In this document: one piece after another, positions 56,702-64,000 of the stretch
How positions within the stretch are numbered: the stretch's first letter is position 1
How the letters are laid out: each line of letters begins with the position of its first letter
Origin: Corynebacterium senegalense
GTDB lineage: Bacteria; Actinomycetota; Actinomycetes; Mycobacteriales; Mycobacteriaceae
Length of the DNA stretch: 64,000 bases
NCBI RefSeq assembly: GCF_900411315.1
Contig: NZ_LS990887.1
Location: 1,362,045 to 1,426,044 of the forward strand
Reading direction: 5' to 3'
Made by a program: the position numbers and the translations under genes
The notes under the pieces: generated by a model
Database searches by the model: none
What the model was told of the DNA's origin: nothing
Seen by the model: the letters and a program-made list of their open reading frames with translations, nothing else

Positions 56702-57415
56702 ATGAGCGCCGAGATCGTCACCACCCTCTACCTGGCCCACCCCGATGACGCGCGGGAGGCCTACGAGATCTACGCGCGCCGCGTCCACGACTCCCCCGCG
56801 ACGATCCACGCCCTCTCCCCCGGCCCGCACCCGATCGACGAGCCCTACTCCCTGTGGGACCTGCGCACCGAGGCGGCCTACGGCAACCTCGCCGCGCCCG
56901 AGGAGATGCAGCTCTACGAGGCCAACGCGCTCGTCGACTTCGCCGGCACGGACCGCGACGAGATCATCGACCACTTCTTCCTCGACGACCCCTTCGCCGC
57001 CTCCCGCTTCCCCTCCCAGATCGGGGGCCTGAGGGGCATCGTCGCGCGCGACCCGGTCGAACCCGGCCGGGACCTGCGCCTGATCACCGTTGTCTACCTG
57101 TGCGCGGAGGGCATGGAGGAGCGCGCGCAGGCGCTGTTCACCCAGCTCATCGAGCGCTGCACCGCGGTTGCCTACGAGGAGGAGCTCGCGCTTGTCGACG
57201 CCCTGGATACCCCCGACCTCGTCGGCCCCCTCTGGACCCGCGACGCCACCCTGAACATCATCGGCCGGGGCGACGGCGTTTTCTCCCCCGCCAAGGACGC
57301 CTGGTCCGGCTGGCTGCTCACCACGGACACGCTTGAGCAGGTGGAGGACCGCCTGACCGAGCGGTTCGGCCCGGAGGCCACCATCATCGCCCGCGCCGTC
57401 GCGGAACCCTTCTAG
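56702..57415 (+). CDS. Hypothetical protein
   Basis: Family not recognised. 237 residues, soluble and acidic with no signal peptide, membrane segment or recognisable catalytic motif. Visible features: HPDDAREAYEIYARRVHDSP near the start, a central DRDEIIDHFFLDDPFAASRF, and an Ile/Val/Ala-rich end. Encoded just upstream of the DUF5129 gene (19 bases), which has its own -10 element, so the two need not be co-transcribed. Confidence 0.75.
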   Translation: MSAEIVTTLYLAHPDDAREAYEIYARRVHDSPATIHALSPGPHPIDEPYSLWDLRTEAAYGNLAAPEEMQLYEANALVDFAGTDRDEIIDHFFLDDPFAASRFPSQIGGLRGIVARDPVEPGRDLRLITVVYLCAEGMEERAQALFTQLIERCTAVAYEEELALVDALDTPDLVGPLWTRDATLNIIGRGDGVFSPAKDAWSGWLLTTDTLEQVEDRLTERFGPEATIIARAVAEPF

Positions 57416-57421
57416 ACGCTC

Positions 57422-57427
57422 TAGAAT
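57422..57427 (+). promoter_or_regulatory. -10 element of leaderless DUF5129 gene promoter
   Basis: TAGAAT exactly seven bases before ATG 57435. Confidence 0.55.
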
Positions 57428-57434
57428 CCGACCC

Positions 57435-58862
57435 ATGGCAACCTCGAAGCAGATCGGCACTGTCCTCGCGATCGCCGCCGCCGCGGCTGTGGGGGTGGGC
57501 GGCCTCGCCTCCACGGCCGTCGACGTCCCCACCAGCGACGAGGTCGCCGTCGCCACCGCCGGCGCGCCGCGCGTGCTCATCGACGACCCGCAGGACCTCC
57601 TCACCCCCGAGGACGAGGCCCGGATGCAGCGCGACGCCGAGCGCCTCGACGTCCCGGACACCGTGACCTCCCTGCGCTACCTGGTTCTCGGCCAGACCCG
57701 GGAGAACGTCAACGACTCCGTCGAGGAGTACCTGCGCGACAACCACCCGGAGGATATCGGCAACGACAAGTTTGCCGACGGCGTACTCATCCTCGGCGCG
57801 GGCACCGACCAGCGCAAGGTGTTCGCCTTCGCGGGCGAGGAAGTGGCCGACCAGCTCTACCTGCGCGAGGGTCAGCGCCTTGAGCCGGTCAACGAGGCGA
57901 TGAAGCCCGGCATGCGCGACAACAACATCCCCGCCGCGCTGTTCGCCGGGGCAAGCAAGGCGACGGATGCCGAGGACATCGCCACCTACCGGGTCGAGGA
58001 AGCGAAGTCCGAGAAGGGCTCTGCCACCATCGGAGGCGGCATCGGTGCGGGCGGTGTCGCCGGTGCGGCGGGCGCTGTTGTGGTGGGGGTGCGCAATAGG
58101 CGTCGTAAAGCAATTGCCCAGGGCCGCGAGGACTACGAGCTGGTCACCCGCGAGTACGCGCAGCTCGGGCAGCGCCTCGATGCGGTGGACATCCGTGCCA
58201 ACTCGCTGACTTCGGAGTTCGCCAACGCCGAGCTGCGCCGCGATTGGGCGCAGGTGCGCGACCGCTTCCTCGGCATGCACGAGACGGTCTCGGGCGCGGG
58301 CGGCATCGGGTCGATCGACATGAACGACGACAAGCAGGTGTGGGCCAACCGCGCGAAGCTCGCCGACGCCGCCGAGTCTGTCCGGCACACCACCACCGCG
58401 GAGACGAACATCAACAGGCTTTTCGACGTCGAACGCGGCGACCCGGCCGCCCGCCGCGCCGACCTCACCTCACTGCGCGAGGACGTCATGCGCGCCTCCG
58501 TCGAGGTGAACGACCCCGATGTGAAGAGCCGCCTGCGCGACCTCGAGGGGCGCATCAACTGGCTGGACCAGAACACCGAAGCACCCACCTATATGGACGA
58601 GTTCGTCCGCGTGCTCGGCGACTACCAGGTCATCCTCGACCTCGTGCGCACCCGCGAGTTCAGCGACGTGAAGGACCGCCACAAGCTGCAGCAACCCCGC
58701 CTCTACGAGCCCGGCTACCACTACCCCGGCATCGTGCCCTACGTGGCGCTGTCGAGCTGGCACGACAACAACGTGCAGGCCGCGGAGCAGGCGTCCTCCT
58801 CGGCCACGAACACCTCGTTCAGCTCCGGGTTCTCCGGGGCCGGTGGGTCGAGCAGTTACTAG
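57435..58862 (+). CDS. DUF5129 / TPM-like membrane protein
   Basis: 475 residues. Signal or anchor segment (IGTVLAIAAAAAVGVGGLAS, ~7-26); TPM-like domain (~40-180: VLIDDPQDLLTPEDEARMQR, DKFADGVLILGAGTDQRKVF); a Gly/Ala-rich membrane segment (IGGGIGAGGVAGAAGAVVVG, ~195-215); then a long cytoplasmic alpha-helical region with coiled-coil character (~225-420) and a Ser/Gly-rich end (SSGFSGAGGSSSY). Found in corynebacteria; function unknown. Confidence 0.85.
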   Translation: MATSKQIGTVLAIAAAAAVGVGGLASTAVDVPTSDEVAVATAGAPRVLIDDPQDLLTPEDEARMQRDAERLDVPDTVTSLRYLVLGQTRENVNDSVEEYLRDNHPEDIGNDKFADGVLILGAGTDQRKVFAFAGEEVADQLYLREGQRLEPVNEAMKPGMRDNNIPAALFAGASKATDAEDIATYRVEEAKSEKGSATIGGGIGAGGVAGAAGAVVVGVRNRRRKAIAQGREDYELVTREYAQLGQRLDAVDIRANSLTSEFANAELRRDWAQVRDRFLGMHETVSGAGGIGSIDMNDDKQVWANRAKLADAAESVRHTTTAETNINRLFDVERGDPAARRADLTSLREDVMRASVEVNDPDVKSRLRDLEGRINWLDQNTEAPTYMDEFVRVLGDYQVILDLVRTREFSDVKDRHKLQQPRLYEPGYHYPGIVPYVALSSWHDNNVQAAEQASSSATNTSFSSGFSGAGGSSSY

Positions 58863-58879
58863 AGAGGCCGGGCATCGTC

Positions 58880-58987
58880 GTGGCTGTCCGCAGCAGGTCG
58901 TGGCTGCTCGGCGTGGTCTCGGTGCTGACGTTATTCGCCTGGCCGATCGTCCTGGCGGTGGCCCTCGCGGCGGGCGGCATCGCCTAA
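58880..58987 (+). CDS. Small single-span membrane peptide (possible)
   Basis: A 35-residue ORF from GTG 58880: four-residue basic start (VAVRSR), then a hydrophobic helix (WLLGVVSVLTLFAWPIVLAV) to TAA. Weak GAGAGG site 13 bases upstream. It lies in the 143-base gap between the DUF5129 gene and the MFS gene. The membrane-helix pattern is convincing, expression is not shown. Confidence 0.4.
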   Translation: MAVRSRSWLLGVVSVLTLFAWPIVLAVALAAGGIA

Positions 58988-58993
58988 GGGACC

Positions 58994-58999
58994 TAAGGT
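58994..58999 (+). promoter_or_regulatory. -10 element of leaderless MFS gene promoter
   Basis: TAAGGT six bases before ATG 59006. Confidence 0.4.
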
Positions 59000-59005
59000 A
59001 GGCGC

Positions 59006-60118
59006 ATGCCCCTTATCGACCGCCTGCGCTACCTCTGCATCATGGTCGGCGGCTTCCTCGGCCCGTTCGCGGCGCAGTCGCTCGCCGTGGTGTTGCCGGA
59101 GTTCGCCTCGGACTTCGGCATTTCGCTGAGCTTGGCCTCGCTCACCATGACGGCCTACACCCTGCCGTTTGCCACGATGATGCTGTTCTCCACGTACCTG
59201 GTGCGCCACCTCTCCCCCACGCGCGTGGTGCGCCTCGCCTACACGGTGATCGCGTTGGCGTCGGTGGTGCTGGTCGCAGCGCCCGCGTGGTGGATGTTCC
59301 TTCTCGCGTTCGTGGTGGCGGGGGTGTCGAACGCGTTCACGGCACCGCTGCTGCAGCTCATCCTGCGTCACATCACGCCGCGGGAGCGGCTGGGTCGTGC
59401 GCTGGGTACGTACGCGGCGATGCAGTCCTTCGGCATCTTCTCGGCCCCGCTCGTCGCAGGGCTCATGGTCACGGTGGGTTCGTGGCGGTGGATGTACGTC
59501 CTCCTCGGCGTGTTTGCGCTGCTCATCGTGGCCCTCGGCCTGCCCTTCGTGCCCGCCCAGGGCTCGGTTTCGGGCCACCGCGTCCTCGGCTGGCCGGTCG
59601 TGCGCGCGTGCCTCACGCTGCTCGCTATCGGCGCGGGCGTGATTGGCATGGGCTTCCTCATCGCCATCCACGTGGGCTCGCTTTTCGACGCCCCACCTCT
59701 CACCCGGGGCCTCATCGTGATGGCCGGAGGCCTGACCGCCTTCGTCTTCTCCCGCCGCATCGGCGCGCTCGCCGACACGCGCGGCCCCCGCCCCCTGGTG
59801 GTCGTCTCCCTGGTGGTGGCCGCCGTCGCGATGCTGGGCGTGGCCCTCGCGCCGTGGATGCTCGGCGTCGCGGTGTTCTGGGGCGTGGCGGTGCTCGCCG
59901 CCCAGGGCGTGCAGGTGGGCGTGAACATGCTGGTCCTTCGCTCGCCCGCCGGTGGGCAGATCCTCTCGACGGTCCAGGCGTTCCGCTTCTTCGGCAACGC
60001 CCTGACCCCGCTGGCGGTGCTGCCCGTCTACTCCGCCGCTCCCCTGGCCGGTTTTGGCCTGTCGGCGGCGATGCTTCTGGTGGCCGCGGGGCTGAACGCG
60101 CGCGCCGGGCTGCGCTGA
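59006..60118 (+). CDS. Major facilitator superfamily transporter
   Basis: 370 residues, about 12 membrane segments; short for the family but complete. MFS A-like motif region YLVRHLSPTRVVRLAY between helices 2 and 3 and ILRHITPRERLGRALGTYAA at helices 4-5. Substrate unknown, drug/metabolite export likely by subfamily. An extracytoplasmic loop (SLFDAPPLT) is encoded by a full copy of the dispersed motif. Followed by a long hairpin and convergent arsC1. Confidence 0.88.
   Translation: MPLIDRLRYLCIMVGGFLGPFAAQSLAVVLPEFASDFGISLSLASLTMTAYTLPFATMMLFSTYLVRHLSPTRVVRLAYTVIALASVVLVAAPAWWMFLLAFVVAGVSNAFTAPLLQLILRHITPRERLGRALGTYAAMQSFGIFSAPLVAGLMVTVGSWRWMYVLLGVFALLIVALGLPFVPAQGSVSGHRVLGWPVVRACLTLLAIGAGVIGMGFLIAIHVGSLFDAPPLTRGLIVMAGGLTAFVFSRRIGALADTRGPRPLVVVSLVVAAVAMLGVALAPWMLGVAVFWGVAVLAAQGVQVGVNMLVLRSPAGGQILSTVQAFRFFGNALTPLAVLPVYSAAPLAGFGLSAAMLLVAAGLNARAGLR
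59680..59697 (-). repeat. Dispersed motif copy, GCTTTTCGACGCCCCACC
   Basis: Full-length copy inside the MFS gene, in a loop between membrane segments; identical over 18 bases to the copy at the end of sigM. Confidence 0.7.
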
Positions 60119-60142
60119 CCCCCGAAAAACCCCAGATGCAGA

Positions 60143-60216
60143 CATTCAGAAGCAGATACTCCAACGACTCGGGGTGGGTCGCCGGGGCCCGATGGCGAAC
60201 TATCCGCTTCTGAATG
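60143..60216. other. Long nested hairpin between convergent genes
   Basis: CATTCAGAAGCAGATA at 60143-60158 pairs with TATCCGCTTCTGAATG at 60201-60216 (15 of 16 pairs). The 42-base loop contains TCGGG..CCCGA, giving a second stem. GCTGTTTTTG follows on the plus strand and GGGGTTTTTC on the minus strand, so it may be a bidirectional terminator, but the stem is AT-richer and longer than usual. Could also be a small RNA or a miniature element; no target-site duplication seen. Confidence 0.55.
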
Positions 60217-60246
60217 GCTGTTTTTGCCGGTTAAACGTCCAGCCGG

Positions 60247-60648
60247 TTACATCCCCAGCAGCGCGCGCACGCGGGCGTCGATGTCGTCGCGCACCAGGCG
60301 CATCCGCTCCATCCCCTCGATCCCGCGCAGGGAGGGCTCGTCGGTGACCCAGCGCTCGATGGTCCCGCGCGCGTCGGCGGGCATCTCCACCTGCGCGTCC
60401 TCGCCGAGCACCACCACCCGGTCCACCGTGGCAAGGAGTTCCGGGTCGATGGGTTTCGGCTTGCCCTGCGACATGTCGGCTCCGACCTCGGCGATCGCCG
60501 CCACGGATTCCTGGTTCAGCGAGGTCCCGGGCTTGGTCCCGGCCGAATGCACCTCCACCGAGTCGCCGGCGTAGTGGGTGGCCAGGGCGGCGGCCATCTG
60601 GGACTTGCCGCCGTTGCCAACGCAGATGAACAGGACGGAGGGGGTCAT
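60247..60648 (-). CDS. arsC1: Arsenate-mycothiol transferase
   Basis: 133 residues. Nucleophile in [19 protein letters not shown], then [40 protein letters not shown]: this matches the C. glutamicum ArsC1/ArsC2 enzymes as I recall them, which join arsenate to mycothiol for reduction by mycoredoxin. The P-loop Lys in place of the usual Arg of low-molecular-weight phosphatases is a feature of that group. ATG 60648 has AAGGAG upstream. Follows acr3 in the same direction. Confidence 0.92.
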   Translation of the reverse strand: MTPSVLFICVGNGGKSQMAAALATHYAGDSVEVHSAGTKPGTSLNQESVAAIAEVGADMSQGKPKPIDPELLATVDRVVVLGEDAQVEMPADARGTIERWVTDEPSLRGIEGMERMRLVRDDIDARVRALLGM

Positions 60649-60721
60649 GGCTTCTCCTTGAGGGTAAGAACGGAAGGGCAAGAATGCGCTGTCCGGGCGG
60701 TTGAGGCTGGATTTTTGTCCT

Positions 60722-61777
60722 CTAGTTTTTGCCCTGAAGCACCGGAGCGCCAGCAGAACCAGCGCCCCACCGCGGCCGCAGCCACAGCATGACGTACACG
60801 AGCCCGACCAGCACGGGGATCTCGATCATCGGGCCGATGGTGCCGGCGAGCGCCTCACCGGAGGTGGCGCCGAAGGTGCCGATGGACACCGCGATGGCGA
60901 GCTCGAAGTTGTTGCCGGCGGCGGTGAACGCGACCGCCGCCGCCTGCTCGTAGCCCATGCCGGCCAGCCGCGTCACAACCAGCGAAAAGGCGAACATGCC
61001 GATGAAGTAGCACAGCAGCGGCAGCGCCATCCGCGCCACTGTCCATGGCTGGGAGGTGATCTGCTCGCCCTGCAGGGCGAAGAGCAGCACCACGGTGTAG
61101 AGCAGCCCGATCAAGGCGAGCGGGGAGATACACGGCAGGAACCGCTCCTCGTACCAGGCGCGCCCGCGCACGCGCTCCCCCACGACGCGCGAGAGCGCAC
61201 CGAGCAGCAGGGGGATGCCCAGGAACACCAGGACTGAGGTGACGATGGCGGTGAAGGAGAAGGTCGCGGAGGTCGTCGGTAAGCCGAGCCATGCGGGGAG
61301 GATCTGCAGGTAGAACCACCCGAGCACGCCGAACATGAGCACCTGGAACAGGGAGTTCAGCGCGACGAGCACGGCCGTGGCCTCGCGGTCGGCGCAGGAC
61401 ATGTCGGTCCAGACGAGCACCATGGCGATGCAGCGGGCGAGGCCGACGATGATCAGCCCGGTGCGCAGCTCGGGCTGGTCGGGAAGGAAAGCCCAGGCCA
61501 GGGTGAACATGAAGGCAGGGCCGACGACCCAGTTGAGCACGAGGGAGACGCCCATGAGGCGTTTGTCGGTGGCGACGTTGCGGGTTTGGTCGTAGCGGAC
61601 TTTGGCCAGTGGCGGATACATCATCACGAGCAGGCCAAGCGCGATGGGCAATGAGACCGAGCCGATTTTCATCGAGTCGAGGAAGGGCGCGAGCCCGGGG
61701 ACGAGGCGGCCGAGCGCGAGGCCCGCGCCCATGGCGAGGAGAATCCAGAGGGGGATGAAGCGGTCGAGGAGCGACAT
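60722..61777 (-). CDS. acr3: ACR3 family arsenite efflux transporter
   Basis: 351 residues, ten membrane segments. Family hallmarks: the Cys-containing [40 protein letters not shown] and [20 protein letters not shown]. Expels arsenite produced after ArsC1 action. ATG 61777 chosen since TATATT ends seven bases before it (leaderless). Divergent from arsR over a shared 37-base promoter/operator. Confidence 0.95.
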   Translation of the reverse strand: MSLLDRFIPLWILLAMGAGLALGRLVPGLAPFLDSMKIGSVSLPIALGLLVMMYPPLAKVRYDQTRNVATDKRLMGVSLVLNWVVGPAFMFTLAWAFLPDQPELRTGLIIVGLARCIAMVLVWTDMSCADREATAVLVALNSLFQVLMFGVLGWFYLQILPAWLGLPTTSATFSFTAIVTSVLVFLGIPLLLGALSRVVGERVRGRAWYEERFLPCISPLALIGLLYTVVLLFALQGEQITSQPWTVARMALPLLCYFIGMFAFSLVVTRLAGMGYEQAAAVAFTAAGNNFELAIAVSIGTFGATSGEALAGTIGPMIEIPVLVGLVYVMLWLRPRWGAGSAGAPVLQGKN

Positions 61778-61784
61778 GCCCACA

Positions 61785-61790
61785 AATATA
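61785..61790 (-). promoter_or_regulatory. -10 element of leaderless acr3 promoter
   Basis: TATATT on the minus strand seven bases before ATG 61777, inside the operator palindrome. Confidence 0.6.
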
Positions 61791-61805
61791 GACCAACATC
61801 GATAT
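61786..61805. promoter_or_regulatory. ArsR operator between acr3 and arsR
   Basis: ATATAGA-N6-TCGATAT, an inverted repeat with six of seven matching pairs. It overlaps the -10 elements of both divergent promoters, so ArsR binding would shut off both. Confidence 0.65.
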
Positions 61806-61808
61806 AAT
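61803..61808 (+). promoter_or_regulatory. -10 element of leaderless arsR promoter
   Basis: Perfect TATAAT six bases before ATG 61815. Confidence 0.65.
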
Positions 61809-61814
61809 GTGGCA

Positions 61815-62141
61815 ATGCTTGTCGACGCCCCACCCTGCTGCCCCCTCACCACCGCGCCCCTGACCCCCGACGAGGCTGAGGCCCACGCGGCGCTGTTCCG
61901 GGTGCTGGCCGACCCGGCCCGGTTGCGGATCATCTCGCTGATCGCGGCGGAGGACTGCGCCCCCGCGACGGTCGGCGACCTGACGGAGAAACTGGGTCTG
62001 AGCCAGCCGACGGTGTCGCACCACCTGAAGAAGCTCGCGGAGGCCGGCTTCCTCACCCGCCACAGGGAGGGGCGCACCGTGGTGCACGCGGTGGAGCCAG
62101 GCACCTTTGCCGCGTTGAGGACGGTGCTCTCCATTGGCTGA
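61815..62141 (+). CDS. arsR: Arsenite-responsive repressor ArsR
   Basis: 108 residues. Winged helix with LFRVLADPARLRIISLIAAE and LGLSQPTVSHHLKKLAEAG. Cysteines at 8, 9 and 48: the CC pair and a third Cys 39-40 residues later reproduce the spacing of C. glutamicum ArsR1 (15, 16, 55), whose As(III) site uses exactly these positions. The N-terminus MLVDAPP is encoded by a copy of the dispersed motif. Overlaps arsO. Confidence 0.92.
   Translation: MLVDAPPCCPLTTAPLTPDEAEAHAALFRVLADPARLRIISLIAAEDCAPATVGDLTEKLGLSQPTVSHHLKKLAEAGFLTRHREGRTVVHAVEPGTFAALRTVLSIG
61817..61834 (-). repeat. Dispersed motif copy, GCTTGTCGACGCCCCACC
   Basis: Full-length copy starting on the third base of the arsR ATG; it encodes the residues just before the As(III)-binding CC pair. 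Confidence 0.7.
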
Positions 62142-63120
62142 GCGGGGTGAGTACCACCAGGCGATCATCGTCGGAGGCGGGCAGGCCGGCCTCGCTACGG
62201 GCTACTACCTGCGCAAACGCGGGGTCGACTTCCTCATCTTGGACGACCAGCCCGCACCGGGTGGGGCGTGGCGCCACGTGTGGCCGTCGATGACCTTGTT
62301 TTCCGCCAGCGAGTTTTCCAACCTGCCCGGCTGGCCGATGCCCTATTACGACGGTTTTCCGCCCGCCGAGCACGTCGTGCGCTACCTGACGGAGTACGAG
62401 CGACGCTACGCCCTGCCGGTGGAGCGCCCGGTGCGCGTGGAGAAGGTCACCCACGACGGCGAGGCGTTCCGCCTCGACACCTCCGCGGGCGCGTTCACGG
62501 CCGACAACGTCATCGCGGCCACCGGCACGTGGTCGGCGCCCTTCGTGCCGAGCTACCCGGGCACCTTCTCCGGCAGGCAGTGGCACTCGGCGAACTACCC
62601 GGGTGTGGAGCCCTTCCGTGGCGCGCGGGTCGCGGTGGTGGGAGCGGCGAACTCGGGCGCCCAGATCGCGGCGGAGCTCACGGACGTCGCGGAGGTGACG
62701 TGGTACACCCGCCACGAGCCGCGCTGGATGCCGGATGACGTCGACGGCCGTGTCCTGTTCCGCCGCGCCAGCCAGCGCGCAGCGGCGATCCGGCGCGGCG
62801 AGCCCGACCCCGGCCCGGACAACGCGCTGGGCGACATCGTGGTCCTGCCGCGGGTGCGCGCCGCGCGCGACTCGGGCCGGCTCACCGCGACGCCGATGTT
62901 CGGCTCGCTCGACGAGGTCGACGCCGACCACCTCATCTGGTGCACCGGCTTCCGCCCCGCCATCACTCCCCTGCGCTCGCTTTTCGACGCCACCCCGCCC
63001 GGCCTCTTCTTCGTCGGCTATGGCGACTGGACCGGGCCGGGCAGCGCCACGCTGACGGGGGTGGGCCAGTACGCGCGGGAGGTGGCGGAGCGGGTGGCGG
63101 GGCGTCGAGAGGCGAAATAA
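62134..63120 (+). CDS. arsO: ArsO-like flavin-dependent monooxygenase
   Basis: 328 residues. FAD motif AIIVGGGQAGLATGYYLRKR and NADPH motif VAVVGAANSGAQIAAELTDV, closing FFVGYGDWTGPGSATLTGVG. ArsO-type proteins accompany ars operons and raise arsenic tolerance; the reaction is not established. Starts at TTG 62134 overlapping arsR by eight bases, so coupled. Variants of the dispersed motif occur at 62979-62996 and at the C-terminus (63099-63108). Confidence 0.85.
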   Translation: MAERGEYHQAIIVGGGQAGLATGYYLRKRGVDFLILDDQPAPGGAWRHVWPSMTLFSASEFSNLPGWPMPYYDGFPPAEHVVRYLTEYERRYALPVERPVRVEKVTHDGEAFRLDTSAGAFTADNVIAATGTWSAPFVPSYPGTFSGRQWHSANYPGVEPFRGARVAVVGAANSGAQIAAELTDVAEVTWYTRHEPRWMPDDVDGRVLFRRASQRAAAIRRGEPDPGPDNALGDIVVLPRVRAARDSGRLTATPMFGSLDEVDADHLIWCTGFRPAITPLRSLFDATPPGLFFVGYGDWTGPGSATLTGVGQYAREVAERVAGRREAK

Positions 63121-63158
63121 ATACTGCGATGTCACCAAAATCGCGGACAAGGGGGCGC

Positions 63159-63623
63159 ATGAGCGACACGACACAGGTACGCGACGCACAGGAACTGAAG
63201 AAGGCCATTGAAGGCGGTGCGAGGGTCATCGAGGTTCAGGCGCCGATCACCACCACCGGCGACGGTTCCTTGGGCATCCAGATGTCCAAGCCGCTGCCCC
63301 ACCTCGAGGTCACCGGCGACGTCACCACCTCGGGCGGCGAGGGCTCCAGCCTCGTGCGCAGCGTCCAGGTCGTGCTCAAGGCCATCGCGCTGAGCGTGAA
63401 GGAAACCGGCGAGGTGGGCACGCTGCGCGTCGGCGGCGCGCTGCGCACCAGCGGCTCGGAGGTCGCCACGCTCGAGGTCGCCGGCCGCATCGCCTCGCTG
63501 TCCGTCGACGGCGGCATCTCCGCCGCCGACGAGGGCTCCGACGGCGTGCACCTGACCGGCGACGGCGTCTACCGGGCAGGCGTGGTCATCTCTGCCGTTG
63601 CCGCATGGCTCACAATATTGTGA
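63159..63623 (+). CDS. Beta-helical, bactofilin-like hypothetical protein
   Basis: 154 residues. Repeating short beta-strand units with Gly/Asp turns (EVTGDVTTSGG, VGTLRVGGALRTSGSEVATL, EVAGRIASLSVDGGISAADE) suggest a small right-handed beta-helix such as bactofilins; the match is to fold pattern, not to a recognised family. A hydrophobic C-terminus (VVISAVAAWLTIL) could attach it to membranes. ATG 63159 has GGGGG upstream; ATG 63129 in frame is an alternative. Orphan after the ars operon. Confidence 0.65.
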   Translation: MSDTTQVRDAQELKKAIEGGARVIEVQAPITTTGDGSLGIQMSKPLPHLEVTGDVTTSGGEGSSLVRSVQVVLKAIALSVKETGEVGTLRVGGALRTSGSEVATLEVAGRIASLSVDGGISAADEGSDGVHLTGDGVYRAGVVISAVAAWLTIL

Positions 63624-63701
63624 GACAAACCCTAGGACGTCGCCCTGGTCTTGGTTCCCGGGGGTGGGGTGTCCCGTGTGTGGGTAGCAAATTGCGGTCC
63701 A

Positions 63702-64000
63702 TTAGTCATCCTGGACTTGGCGGAAGACGTGGTCTCCGAGGTAGTGGCAGTAAGGTGCTCGGGACTTAGATGTGCCACGGTGGATTCTGAGGGGGTACTG
63801 ACCGTCCGCTTCCCACCCAGCTACCTCAAGGCGCGGCCGTGTCTCGTGGTATATAAATTCGACGGCGGGCAGCAAGTCACTATCGTTAGACATAATAATG
63901 ATGACGTCGTACTTGTTCGTGACGGCGTGTTGTATCGCCTGTACCGCCAAGTCCACGTCGATGCCCTTTTCCTGTGCGCTGAAAGTGCCGTCATCATAAT
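63702..64000 (-). CDS. NYN domain protein, C-terminal part (runs off the window)
   Basis: The frame stays open to base 64000, so the N-terminus is outside. Visible: YDDGTFSAQEKGIDVDLAVQ, IIIMSNDSDLLPAVEFIYHE, then a C-terminal KSRAPYCHYL region. The Asp-rich motifs GIDVDLA and SNDSDLL fit the PIN-like metal site of NYN (LabA/DUF88) proteins, which are putative RNases. The gene has visibly lower GC and different codon use (CTT, ATT, TAT) than its neighbours, a sign of transfer. Possible part of a defence or accessory locus beyond the window. Confidence 0.75.
   Translation of the reverse strand, partial: YDDGTFSAQEKGIDVDLAVQAIQHAVTNKYDVIIIMSNDSDLLPAVEFIYHETRPRLEVAGWEADGQYPLRIHRGTSKSRAPYCHYLGDHVFRQVQDD

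Overview
This is a high-GC (roughly two thirds G+C by eye) actinobacterial chromosome segment centred on the replication origin. The gene order rpmH-rnpA-yidD-yidC-rsmG-parA-parB on one side of dnaA and dnaN-recF-dciA-gyrB-(tRNA-Ile, tRNA-Ala)-gyrA on the other, the pseudo-amidase cwlM, the trxBA-sigM-murJ cluster, an arsenate-mycothiol transferase and many leaderless promoters all point to Corynebacterium or a very close relative. All identifications are from reading the sequence and recalling protein families; no database search was run.

Layout. 0-8 kb: rhomboid protease with an odd C-terminus, ppiA, metE-metF, a TetR regulator beside the collapsed remains of an ABC export operon, and a YdhK-type lipoprotein behind a CsoR-like palindrome. 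8-21 kb: tRNA-Ala, tRNA-Ile, gyrA, a small accessory patch (ribbon-helix-helix/Fic-like pair, two frameshifted secreted-protein relics, a DUF222-type HNH protein), gyrB, dciA, recF, dnaN. 21-24 kb: origin region, with DnaA boxes in both intergenic blocks flanking dnaA. 24-29.6 kb: rpmH, rnpA, yidD, yidC, rsmG, parA, parB and an acetyltransferase-like gene. 29.6-41 kb: an AlbA_2-type regulator, then cwlM, trxA, trxB, sigM, murJ, a DUF6049 protein (3' frameshift) and a NUDIX protein, all but the first on the minus strand. 41-46.6 kb: pcnA, yqgE, azlCD, a DUF6881-like gene, a BASS transporter and a Rieske protein. 46.6-53.5 kb: a complete trpEGD(CF)BA operon with a leader peptide containing Trp-Trp-Trp and an attenuator. 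53.5-60 kb: SdpI-like protein, dicarboxylate/amino-acid symporter, an orphan MsiK/UgpC-type ATPase, a hypothetical gene, a DUF5129 protein and an MFS transporter. 60-63.1 kb: a divergent arsenic locus (arsC1-acr3 / arsR-arsO). 63.1-64 kb: a beta-helical protein and the end of a NYN-domain gene with lower GC.

The most interesting signals outside ordinary genes are: (i) a dispersed 15-18 bp motif, GCTTNTCGACGCCCCACC and its complement, whose 10-base core occurs nine times where less than one is expected, mostly in flexible linkers, tails and start regions; (ii) five parS sites, all 20-33 kb to the right of dnaA, two of which supply the GTG start codons of genes; (iii) a consistent class of leaderless promoters with a TANNNT -10 element 6-8 bases before the start codon; (iv) several sharp palindromes (4.8 kb, 6.3 kb, 6.8 kb, 60.2 kb, 61.8 kb); and (v) several decayed or frameshifted genes. 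No CRISPR array, intact insertion sequence or prophage was seen.
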